A DNA stretch of 64,000 nucleotides from Allodiplogaster sudhausi (taxonomy: Eukaryota; Nematoda; Chromadorea; Rhabditida; Diplogasteridae). The stretch spans positions 696,001 through 760,000 of the forward strand of contig CALZFC010000031.1 of the NCBI GenBank assembly GCA_945643635.1, read 5' to 3'. This document shows positions 43,868 through 53,941 of the stretch, one piece after another (within the stretch, counting starts at the first letter, position 1; each line of letters begins with the position of its first letter). The translations under genes and the position numbers were made by a program. The notes below the pieces were generated by a model. It saw only the letters and a list, made by a program, of their open reading frames with translations, made no database searches and was not told the origin of the DNA.

Positions 43868-46860
43868 ATGCGTCCTCTTCTCCTTCTCACCATTGCGCTT
43901 CTAGCGGCTTCTACACAGGTTACAAATCATTTCATTGGATTAAAGTCTTTTAACGAAATAAATAGTTCTTCCTTCTCAGGCCGGCCTCCTCCAATATCTG
44001 CCCTCGCTAGCAGTTCGAGTCTCGAAGCATCTCACCCAGTTTGATCGCCTTCCTCATCCGGATGAAGTGCCTGAGGAAGAAGAAATTGATGAGGTCCAGC
44101 TCATTCTTCAGCTCCATTCTCACTTGGAATTTTTAACTTCATTCATTTTCATGCTAGATAAGATATTCGATTATATTTGATTGGCATTTAAATAAGCTGT
44201 CTGTAATATAAATTCACTACATGCATATGTATGTACGTATGTACGTACATACGTAAGCATTTACATATGTACCTAAATACTTCTTCTTATTTCTTACCAT
44301 TAGACATACTTCTTTATGCTGACATGGTTGTGATGACTAAAGTTCCATAACATCACTACATGCATATGTATGTACGTATGTACGTACATACGTAAGCATT
44401 TACATATGTACCTAAATACTTCTTCTTATTTCTTACCATTAGACATACTTCTTTATGCTGACATGGTTGTGATGACTAAAGTTCCATAACATCTTCAATT
44501 TAGAATATTGAAGCTTCAGAAGAGGAGTTTGATGAGAGCTTCCTCCGCCTTCCATCTCCCGATGCACTCCCACTGAAGGTTTCCAATTTGTGGACCTGGC
44601 AGTATGAATTGGCTTTGAAAACAAATAATGGATATTATTGAAGGAGATGCCAACATCCGCGGAGCTATTCTCTCATTACGACAAACTGCAAGTTCCTTCC
44701 GTCAAGACCAACGACTACTGGCGCCAAGTTGGGAATCATTTCTTTTCTTGATCATCATACATATGTGCAATGCCAGTATACATCTTGACTTATCTTAGAT
44801 GTCACAAATCGTGCAGAAGCATACTTTGAGGTTGTTTCTCGACTGGACGAAATGATGGCAGAAAGAGAGCGCGAGGCTGACAAAGACGCTCATTTTGTGG
44901 AGGGAAATTCAGAAGAGGACTTTGAAGTTAGTACAATCTTATTTCACAGAAGACTCGGGCGAATCTACATAAACTATTTAAGTAAATTACAAGGCAATTT
45001 TGCATTCAAATTTATATCTTTTCTCTTGAGAGTGGCAGCTTCCTATTTTGAAGGCATACGACGACTTTGAGCAGCTGCCATCAGCTCCTCGAGTTCAGCG
45101 AGTTTTCCATGACTTTGAGCTGAGCTCCGACGCGTACTCAGAGAGTAGCAGTGAAGAGGATGACGAGAGGGAGGAAGCAGAGGGACTCCACGACGTCGAT
45201 CCCGAATTTGTCAGCTTCTTCGTTCTGAATCCTAGATCTTAGATCGAATAAATCTTCCAGGCCGCAATGGCTCCTCCCGGTTACAAGCCTCGCTTCCTCC
45301 ACAAATGTCTGAAGAAGCGACCGGCCGGAAAGCTGCCGCTGGAGAGAAAGTCACCATTTTATCCCTTATTTTCTAAATGGATAAAGAAAAGAAAATGTGC
45401 ATTGTGAATCTTCCAGATCGGCGCCAAGGAACTGGGAGATAAAGCCAGTGCGAGACCTGCCCAAGGTATTTATATTTCAAGGTGGCATAAAAAGAATAAG
45501 TAATACTCGGCCCATCAGACCTTCGACTGGCGCAACAACTCTGGCGTGAACTTCTGCTCGCCCACTCGCAACCAGCACATTCCTGTCTACTGCGGCTCCT
45601 GCTGGGTCTTCGGCACCACTGGTTCACTATCACTTTTTCTCTTTCTTTCTATCATCTTCCCCCCCCCTTGTAGATGGCTCTTGCTCTAGAAAAAGTGAAA
45701 CTCTATGTATATAGCTTGATCATTGTTAGGTGCGCTGAACGATCGATTCAACATCAAACGCAAGAACCGATGGCCGATGACTATGGTTTCTCCTCAGGTA
45801 GGGAGACGAAAATGATAAGATCAGTTACCAAAAAACCAATCTTCATATTGCAGGAGATCATCGACTGCGGAGGCAAAGGCAACTGCCAGGTTTTCAAGCT
45901 TTATAGGAATGATTGGCAATATCATTTTACTTCTAAATGACGCAGTTAAACTAACAGGGAGGGAACACCGAGGACGTCCTCGAGTACGCGCGCACTCACG
46001 GACTCGTCGAGGAGGGCTGCAATGTCTACCGCGCCAACAACGGAGGTCTCTTTCTCACACATTTTCTAGAATTCAAATTGATTGCACACTGACAACAGGA
46101 GATGTCTTTGAGAGTGCACTCCCTTCCACCGCTGCGGCACGTGCTGGCCAGGCAACTGCTACGGCATCCAGAACTACACTCGCTACTACGTCAACGACTA
46201 TGGAATTGTGCGCGCTCTCTCTCTCTCTCTCTCTCGTTCTCTCTTGCTCTCTCTCTCTCTCGTTCTCTCTTGCTCTCTCTAGCTCTCTCTCTCTCGCTCT
46301 CTCGTTCTCTCTCGTTCTCTCTCTCTCTCTCTCTCTCTGCTCTGATCTCTTCAACTCTCATCCAACCATTATGTTATTCTGGAAACTTGAGGTGTCCGGC
46401 CGCGAGAAGATCCAGCAGGAGCTCATGGCAAACGGCCCTCTGGCCTGTGCCATCGGAGCCACGCCCAAGTTCGAGTTTGAATATCTCAGCGGCGTCTACT
46501 CGGAGAAGTCCAATCTAACGGTAGAATTTACTCTTGATATTCTTGGCTAACCAATACTAACTGCATTTATTTTCAAATAAATTTTCTTTTATTTTTTAGT
46601 CAAATCACATTGTGACCCTGACCGGCTGGGGAGTGGACGAGAAGAGCGGAAACGAGTACTGGGTCGTGCGAAACAGCTGGGGCGAAGCTTGGGTTCGTTT
46701 CATCATCGCCTTCCATTCCTGTATTCGTGTTATGCAGGGTGAGCGGGGCTGGTATCGCATCGTGACTTCTCTCTTTAACAACGGGACGGGCGACCAGTTC
46801 AACATGGGCATCGAGAGAGAATGCTACTGGGCCGATGTCGACGTGTCCAATCTTGACTAG
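43868..46860 (+). CDS. Cathepsin Z/X (papain-family cysteine carboxypeptidase) with long acidic N-terminal extension
   Basis: A secreted or lysosomal cysteine carboxypeptidase. The mature domain is clear: [15 protein letters not shown] (about 45460-45560), the family-specific loop and nucleophile [15 protein letters not shown] (catalytic Cys codon 45600-45602), [40 protein letters not shown], the His segment [14 protein letters not shown] (about 46600) and the Asn segment [20 protein letters not shown]. The stop is at 46858-46860. A propeptide-like exon ([20 protein letters not shown], about 45270) contains the Cys typical of the cathepsin Z propeptide. No signal peptide precedes that exon directly. 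A 54-base intron from GTCAGC (45210) to TTCCAG (45263) would join it in phase to the upstream acidic exons, which start with a signal peptide at 43868 ([20 protein letters not shown]) and contain runs such as PEEEEIDE and [14 protein letters not shown]. The extension is about 200 residues. Alternatively the acidic part is a separate gene ending at 45242. Closest named relative: nematode cpz genes. Confidence 0.75.
44215..44492. repeat. Perfect-looking tandem duplication of 139 bases in an intron
   Basis: Positions 44215-44353 and 44354-44492 appear identical base for base. Each unit begins CACTACATGCATATGTATG and ends AAAGTTCCATAACAT. Together they make up most of an intron in the acidic N-terminal part of the cathepsin gene. 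Each unit carries a self-complementary stretch (GTACGTATGTACGTACATAC). Confidence 0.9.
46207..46342. repeat. (CT)n microsatellite in a cathepsin intron
   Basis: CTCTCT/TTCTCT/TGCTCT units fill an intron between the exon ending VNDYGI and the exon beginning VSGREKI. Frames through it are Leu/Ser repeats, not coding. Confidence 0.9.
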
Positions 46861-46962
46861 ACTACCAGGCTTCTTTTGCTTTTGCAAACTCACTTCTTCC
46901 TCTTTTGAACTGTTCGTATTCACAAATTACTCTTATTTTAATTAATGTAAATTGAAGGCGAG

Positions 46963-46968
46963 AATAAA
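46963..46968 (+). promoter_or_regulatory. Polyadenylation signal of the cathepsin gene
   Basis: AATAAA about 105 bases after the cathepsin stop codon, on the same strand. Confidence 0.55.
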
Positions 46969-47108
46969 AGCGACATGAGATACACAACCGTTTGTCTTTA
47001 AATTTCAATGTCCACGTGTATATTGTCGTAAAAGCGGAAATAAAGATGAATCACGCGGAAGGAAAGCGAAGAAATTTATGGGCCATTTAGTCAAGGTAAA
47101 GAGAAGAA

Positions 47109-47348
47109 ATGACGAAAAGAGCGATCATTGCAACAGCCTCGATGCTTCTGTCCAAGTGCATTGACTTCTTTCTACTTCCGGCTCCACTCAAGAAGCCACT
47201 GGATATTATGGTTGGCTGCTCATTCTTTTTCTCTATTTGGTTCATTCTTGCTTACTAGAATCCGTCTGAAACTTTCCACGGGATAAAGAACTGTCCGGGA
47301 GGCATTGCAAGGGAAAATATGATTATCGACTGTAGAATGCAGATATAA
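47109..47348 (+). CDS. Possible small secreted peptide
   Basis: Two exons in phase: 47109-47210 (MTKRAIIATASMLLSKCIDF, then FLLPAPLKKPLDIM) and 47259-47348 (NPSETFHGIKNCPGGIAREN, ending CRMQI), joined by a 48-base GT-AG intron. The product would be 63 residues with a weak N-terminal hydrophobic stretch, a KK-containing segment and cysteines after it. No family is recognised. The good intron and in-phase join are the only support. Confidence 0.35.
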
Positions 47349-48503
47349 TGAGGAAAACAGTGGTAAGTCCATCATAGGCTGAAGGATAAGCAGGCAGTGA
47401 TCAGGAAAAAAACCTATAGCTTATAGACAATAAAAATTCAAGTCTTTTTTCACATCATTAAACGGGGCGAAAATAAGTTGAGTAATAAGGAAAATAAAGT
47501 GTGACATACCGTCGCGACCCGACGCTCAATTCACTGTGCCACTTGCCATTATACATCGATCTTCAATTAGCTGTATTTTTGAATGGGGATTGCATGCCGA
47601 ATTACTGTTGGCCAAGATCATTGTTGTGGTCGAGTCGGCAATTTATGGCACTTAGTCGAGAAACCTTGAACCAGTTATGTGCTCACTCTCTACCCCGGCG
47701 TGTTCATTCTCGATCCGCAACTACATACATACATTAACAGTTATTTGCCTAAATAAATGTATATTCAACTTCATATCCTTCTAATGCCTCCTTTTTGCTT
47801 TATCGCTAGCGTGTTTTGACTGCATGAAGTGTTTATAGGAGGCTAGCCATATGTTATGAGGGCTTATTTTCCCTACGGTTGACGAAATAATGATTGGTTT
47901 GATAATATGTCAGCTTACGCCCCTTTTGGTTCCACGCAATCAAACATTAACCGTTCAAGTACACTAAACAAGCAGAAAGCGTTTGCTTCTCTTGACTGTG
48001 ACTTCTTGGCCATGAATGCATGAACTCAACGTTTCAGTTATGCGGACTGATAAACCGGAACAGCAGGTTTACGCCCCAAGAATATCACGAGAAATTGAAC
48101 TTTTGTCGGAGATGTTGCAATGTTCATTAGGAAAGAAGAGTGATCTGGAGGAGATGAGAGCGAAAGATAACAGCAAATGCGCTCTATTTTGTTTTGAATT
48201 GGTGAAATATTTTTCCCGTCAATCAGATTACAACTCGATTTGTCTGCTCTTCAAGATTACCAAGATGGCTAGCCATAAGTTATGAAGTTTAAATTAATTA
48301 CTAATATTATGCAAAGATTTGCCTTGAGCATACGCCTTTCTGCTGCCAAATAAAAACGTAGTGATACATGCTTCGTTATGTTCGCTCGAGTTAGAAGATT
48401 GCCTGAGGCAGTGAACTTGATATTTTCTTCGGTTGCTCCTTTCCAGTGCTGATAATGCAACGGAACTTATCACCGTGGAGACGCGAGCGAAGAGAAGACA
48501 ACG
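47349..48503. other. Intergenic region
   Basis: About 1.15 kb between the small peptide and the transporter. The open frame at 48016-48285 (89 residues) has no motif. A similar 20-base sequence around GGCTAGCCATA(T/A)GTTATGA occurs at about 47842 and again at about 48268; this may mark an old insertion, but I could not define an element. Confidence 0.4.
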
Positions 48504-48634
48504 ATGACGGAGATCGACTTGGATTCAATGACAACTCATCCACCCAAAGCCGAGAACCATGGAGCGACCGACCTTTCCATCAGAGGTCGCTTTCACGTTC
48601 TCTCTCTCACACACACTCCCTCTCTCTCTCTATC

Positions 48635-48665
<31 letters not shown>

Positions 48666-50431
48666 TTCTCTCTCTCTCTCTCTTTCTCTCTCTCCCTCTG
48701 CTGCTCACGTATTCACTTAACTCTGTTACACTTTTTAATTGAAATTTATTAATCTTATTCCCCCTCCTTTATACATATGTATGTTTGTATATATATTTTC
48801 TTCAGAGACTCTAACACGGAGACAAATTGGCGCAATCTGTATATAATCACTCTGGTGTTCTTCCTCGTGCGCACTCAGTTTACAGTGTATCTGGCTTCCA
48901 TATGGCCAACTCTACAAGCTGTTCGTTTTCACTTTCCATTGTTCTTAGACGATGTAAATTATAGATTGGTTCGATTGTAGACGGATAAAGAAGCAACGGG
49001 AGAATCGTACTCTCTGATGTCTGCAGCCTACAACATCGGAGTGGGTGCCGCCGCGCCAGTCTTTGGCTGGCTTGTCGATAAGGTTCGATTTAATTGTTTA
49101 TTCCATCCTCGTTCTTTTGATTCCTTACTATTTCTAGCAAGTAAACCAATGTTTGGAAGAGAAGAAAAGGAGAAGAATGTTCAGCACGGTTTCACTCGCC
49201 CTGCCCTGGCGGCCCTTCTCCTCATGCTCCTCTCAGACATCGGCTACTTCTGGCTGGACGTCTTCCCTGAGCCCCGCCGCTACTTCTTCTTTGGCATTCG
49301 ATTTCTTGTCGGCATCGCCTCTGGTGATTTGTCGTTCTTTCTTGATCTTTTCGCTTCCCTTTTTTCTATCTTTCTCTATAAGTTTAACACTTAGTTTCCA
49401 ACGAAGTGATCAGTTTATTGAGCTGGTAATGAGAAAGAATAAATGTGCCCAGGCGCGACGACAATCTTCTTGGTGTTCTGGAGTCATGGCGCGGCGCCAG
49501 CAGACAGAACAGTCGGCTCTTCTCTCTCAGCCGCCGCCTCCGCCGCAGGAAACATCGCAGGGCCTCGTGAGGCTAATCTCTAATCTTTCTCTATCCAACT
49601 ATGATTCCTTTCTCTCAGTGGTGCAAGCCGTGTGCTCGCTCCTCGACTACCCTGGCTTCCGCTGGCACGGCCTTCCCATTCACATGTACTCCATCCCCGC
49701 TGTCGTCGCTGCCTTCCTCGTCCTCGTCTCTACTTTTCTTCTCGTCAGATTCTTTCGAGACGAACATCGAGTTCAACCGGCTGAATCTACTGGTACTTAC
49801 TTTTGATCTTTTCGTACAATGTAATTTTTAACATGAAAGAATGAGAATTTCACTGTGAAATGCCTCCCCCGAATACTTTTCAGTCGACCCAGTTCAAATT
49901 GAATTGGAAGGAGAAAAGGAAGAGAAGGAGCCCCTCGACGTTGCCTGCATCTGCTTCTGCCTCTCCATCAGTGTCATTCAACAGTTCTTCTACTCCAACA
50001 TTGAGACGTAATCAATTTATCTCCTTCTTTTTCTTTAAAGGAGGGCGATCACCGAAAAATATTTAATGCAGGTTCGAATTGCCGCGTCTGCCCTGTGATT
50101 CCTCACTCTCATTCTCGCGTGCTATTTCGCAGGCAGCACAAATCCCGCTGCGTGAAAATAGCAGGCGCGAATGAGAGTGCAAAGGGTTGCAGCAATTTGA
50201 AACAGCACATAATCTTTCGGTGATCGCCCTCCTTTAAACAAGAAGTGAAAGCGTAATCTCAGAGTGGCTCCGCTCTATCACCAGTGGATGTTCGATCTGA
50301 ACAACAAGGAGACGACAACATTTGGCTCTCTTCTCATCGTCCTCGCTGCCGTCGTCAGTCTCATCTTTCTCGCTGCTTACGTCTGGAGCGGCGCTGCGAG
50401 ACGGTTAGATATCAAAATATGTACACTGAAA

Positions 50432-50529
<98 letters not shown>

Positions 50530-51157
50530 GTTAATAAACAAAATATTGAGAGTGGACAACCGCCTTGGCATATCCATGGGTCTCTTTGTGTGCTTCTCTT
50601 ACGTGGTGGCCGTGTACCCCTGGAAGGGCCTCTACTCCCTCTACATCGAATCTCCATTCTGTCACTTTAACTGGTTAGTTGTCCTCGAGTCTCTCTCACC
50701 CTCTGCCTCTTCTCTCCCTCAGGTGCTCCTCAACGGTGCGCATCTCTCTCCGTCTCTACATCTGCGCCTACGCGGCTCTCTTCGGCGTGGGTTTCATTCT
50801 TCTCTCGGTGCACACTTCTGCTCTTCTCTCTCTGCTTCTCGGCTCACGGAGACAACAGGTTCTACACAGACTTGCGTACTCTCTCTCTGCAATGAGTTAG
50901 TTCCTCTGTAGATGTGGCACGGCATCAGTTCCCTGGTGGGGACAGCGGCCCGTGCAGTGGGTCCGTTGTGCTGCATGCGCCTGCTCGAGCTGCGCGGCCC
51001 TTCCCTGGTGTGGCTCTCCCAGCTGCTCCTCCTTGCCCTCGCCCTCTGCGTCATCGCCCTCAGCTGGTGCCGCATGGGCACGCGCATCCACCGCGCGGGG
51101 GCAGCCAAGCCCAGTCCGAGTCTCGCCCGCAAGCTTTCACTCAAATCACTCCACTAA
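48504..51157 (+). CDS. Major facilitator superfamily transporter, MFSD8/CLN7-like
   Basis: Integral membrane transporter with the usual 12-helix MFS layout. The start MTEIDLDSMTTHPP at 48504 is followed, after a CT-repeat intron, by NWRNLYIITLVFFLVRTQFT and VYLASIWPTLQ (TM1, about 48822), MSAAYNIGVGAAAPVFGWLV (TM2, about 49017), FTRPALAALLLMLLSDIGYF (TM3), IRFLVGIASGATTIFLVFWS (TM4), and further helices including YSIPAVVAAFLVLVSTFLLV (about 49690), TFGSLLIVLAAVVSLIFLAA (about 50330), GISMGLFVCFSYVVAVYP, ICAYAALFGVGFILLSVHTS and SLVWLSQLLLLALALCVIAL. The stop is at 51155-51157. The layout WRxIYxxxxxxFLxxxxxxxxxxSIWP at TM1 is typical of MFSD8-type lysosomal transporters. The substrate is unknown. 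One intron holds a palindromic MITE and another a long ATT repeat. Confidence 0.85.
48600..48712. repeat. (CT)n microsatellite in the first transporter intron
   Basis: CT run with CACACA and TATCTC interruptions starting soon after the donor of the first coding exon of the transporter. Confidence 0.88.
50034..50238. mobile_element. Palindromic MITE in a transporter intron
   Basis: A 205-base element whose ends are perfect inverted repeats: TTTAAAGGAGGGCGATCACC at 50034 and its complement ending at 50238. The match extends at least 24 bases and weakly across most of the element (CACTCTCATTC(T/G)CGC is mirrored inside). The intron boundaries (after SNIET and before APLYHQ) lie outside it, so the coding sequence is intact. 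The target duplication may be TTTAAA, TTAA or TA. It has no coding capacity. Confidence 0.82.
50428..50527. repeat. (ATT)n microsatellite in a transporter intron
   Basis: About 100 bases of ATT repeats with single C interruptions, in the intron between exons encoding WSGAARR and NRLGISMG. Confidence 0.92.
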
Positions 51158-51222
51158 AGGAGCTCATCATTCGACTCTTTCAATCCATACGGTTTTCGTA
51201 AATTTTTAGCCGCGCTTGGGTT

Positions 51223-51228
51223 AATAAA
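51223..51228 (+). promoter_or_regulatory. Polyadenylation signal of the transporter gene
   Basis: AATAAA 66 bases after the transporter stop codon. Confidence 0.5.
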
Positions 51229-51801
51229 TATTACAGCTGATCAAATCATTTATTTTTATGACGAAATGTGTGATTTCATGTGTTCTTGAACATGCGAAAG
51301 CCAGTCAACAAATACATGTATAAACTGCTCAAACACTTATGGCTAATATTTAGCGAATAAACATGTATGGGCTGAAAAAAGAACAAAATAATGTACAAAA
51401 GAACGAATACAATTTGAGATGGCACTGGGCTTCAAATTCAAAATTACTCGTTTTAGGTTGCCGTTCCAAGCAAGTAAGCAGAGGAAAAGAAGAGAATATG
51501 TGCAGATGACAATTTTGCATTTGTTCAACGCATTCCCGTATCTCTTTCTTGGCACAGAAGAAGCAAAGATGAATAAACTATTGCGAGACAATTAATACCG
51601 TCGACAAGTACAACTATCCACGGTCACTGGCAGTGAACAACCTACAGATACATTTTAGTTCCTTTGGTGCTAATGGAAACCCCGACGAATGCATGCATAA
51701 ATAAAAAATATGTAAAAAAAAAACGATTCGCCATACTTTCGTTTTTTTACTTGAAAATATGCTTGAGCCTTACCGATTGAAAATCAAAGTCAAACCAAGG
51801 G

Positions 51802-53903
51802 CTATTTGGAAATAGTTAGATCCGCAAACCACTCAGCGGTTAGCCGGTCACAGTCCTTGTCAACAATCTGAAGAGAACTTTCTAAGATGAGAAAGGAGCT
51901 GCTGCTGGAGCAACAAACCTGCGTGTGAATGTTGGGATACACCAAGAAATAGAAAAGGCAGAAGATGACAAAGCCAAAGAAGAAAGCCATCTGAAAATAA
52001 ATGGTGAATGGTTGAGCAAGTAATCACGTAACATGTTTTTGTTAATATGATGGACAGTAAAGAGATTAAAGAAAAGAGACCTGGGTAATCCAATGAAATC
52101 GATGCATAAATTGAGGAGTGAATTGGACGTTTCGTCTCCTGAAACAATATGAAGTAGATCACTTCGTTGATGTCGTTTACAACTCAATAAAAGGGTAATC
52201 GGTATTATTTTAATGGATCAGATATATATGATTGTGTTTATTGCAGAAGAATGAGAATAGAAGTAGAAGAAACCTGTCGAAGGGAGGAACAGGAACGGCG
52301 TCTCCATTCTTGCCATTCTCAATTTGGATCGCAGTGAACTGCCCTCCATTCGCAGCCAAACGAACGCTGAAGATTGAAGATTGTCATGGCTCTCTTTTCA
52401 TATCAAGAAAAGTTGATAGAACTTTCTGGCCGGCCTTCTATTTCCCCCCTCGTTGATGAGAAAAAGTACATGTACGCTAACAAGACTTCTGTTCTTATCA
52501 TATCTAGTTATATGATAAGTACTAATATGACTTGTACTAATACAGAGAAAACCTATTTTCGCAACTTACATTTAGAATGGAAAGGACGACTATACACCAA
52601 CAAAGGGTTCTCTCACGACAAAGGGAGGGAGAGAAATATATTAATTTAAGAGTTTCAAATATTAGCGAAATCGATTAGTGTGTCATTCTCAATGCGATTA
52701 ACCTTGGCGCATTCTTCCTCGACTGAGCGTGGGGGAGATGATGCTTCCGATACTCCCGAAGGGGCGACACCGGCCTGCCTACCGAGTGCGTCGCCAGTTT
52801 AAGAAGGGGAGCCATTCCTGCCACGATCGATGTGTCCCTGCTCGGTAGATCACACATCAAAGGACTGTTTATGGAATAGTAATCAATAACATCGGTCATC
52901 CACAATCTCTTCTTCAACATTCAATCCAATCGAATCTCAAGCGAAACGCATTTGGAATTTTTTAATGATACCTGATGAATACATCTAATGAAGTTAATAT
53001 TCTACATAGTAGCACATGCAATTGTTTGAAATTATTATTTTGACCTGAGTCAGATTAATGAATATGCATGCCATTAGTATTTCAACGGTTCGAAAGAAAT
53101 AAGACCAGACAGTTCTTGGAAAAGCAGCAGAAGCGGAATGGAAAAGGGAAGCAGTGATAACCTGGCGATTCGCAGTCGCTGTCTCATGTACTTGACAAGG
53201 GCCAACTTGATCAGCGAGCAAAAGACAATGCAGAAGCACGTGCCTGGAAAAGCAAGTCTCTCCTTATTTATCTATTCCTTTCTCAAATGACTGCCAGGAA
53301 ATAATTAAGCTAAATTAGACTCTTTTCATGGAAAATTACCGAGATAAACGTCCATTGCCTTGAGGTAGCTCACTCGAGGCATCACTTCATTGTAGGAGAA
53401 AAGTAGAAAGGTTATCGTGAGAATGATCGAGATCATGTCCTAAAAGAAATTAAATAAGCTAAACAATTGCATTACTTTTACTGTTGTCATGTTGTTGATT
53501 AATAAGGAAGAAGAGAAAGGAGACAGGCCTGAAATGACGTTTCGTTCTCCATCCAGAGAGAGACCCAAGAGGTGATAACAACTGCCGTGGATGGGATAAT
53601 CAGCTGCAGGAAGCAGAAGCCAGCCGCACGGGAGAACACGAAGCAGACGTACAGGCGGGAGTAGTCTCCTGACAACCACGCGTCATTACGAAATTTATTC
53701 TAACAACATTTAAATTTAAAATAAACCTGTCGCGTAGCTCTCCATGTGACTCGTGACATACGCTTCCGTTATCTAGAATTCAGGAAGAGATTTGGGCAAA
53801 CAGCAATATGCTCCGTTGGATTTGGATCCGAGTTTTCAATAAAAATTATGCCGCTTTAACTGAGAGTTTGTTCTGCAGGTACGAGAGAAAGAGAGACAAA
53901 GAA

Positions 53904-53941
<38 letters not shown>

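Noticed and set aside
44220..44270. Possible microRNA hairpins in TACGTA/TATGTA repeats
   Set aside because: The self-complementarity comes from simple repeats that recur throughout the window; there is no mature-arm asymmetry to support a microRNA.
44790..44835. Splice acceptor TTATCTTAG for the exon encoding the RAEAYF segment
   Set aside because: Using it in phase gives an early stop; a weaker acceptor at about 44831 (TTTGAG) keeps the frame, so the exon edge is left approximate.
43868..45242. Acidic secreted protein as an independent gene
   Set aside because: Not excluded, but the in-phase 54-base intron and the missing cathepsin signal peptide favour one gene.
45909..46550. Plus-strand frame of 213 codons
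   Set aside because: It reads through a CT-repeat intron of the cathepsin gene; only its last part coincides with a true exon.
48016..48285. 89-residue plus-strand frame
   Set aside because: No motif, no signal peptide, no splice partner, and it lies in AT-rich intergenic DNA.
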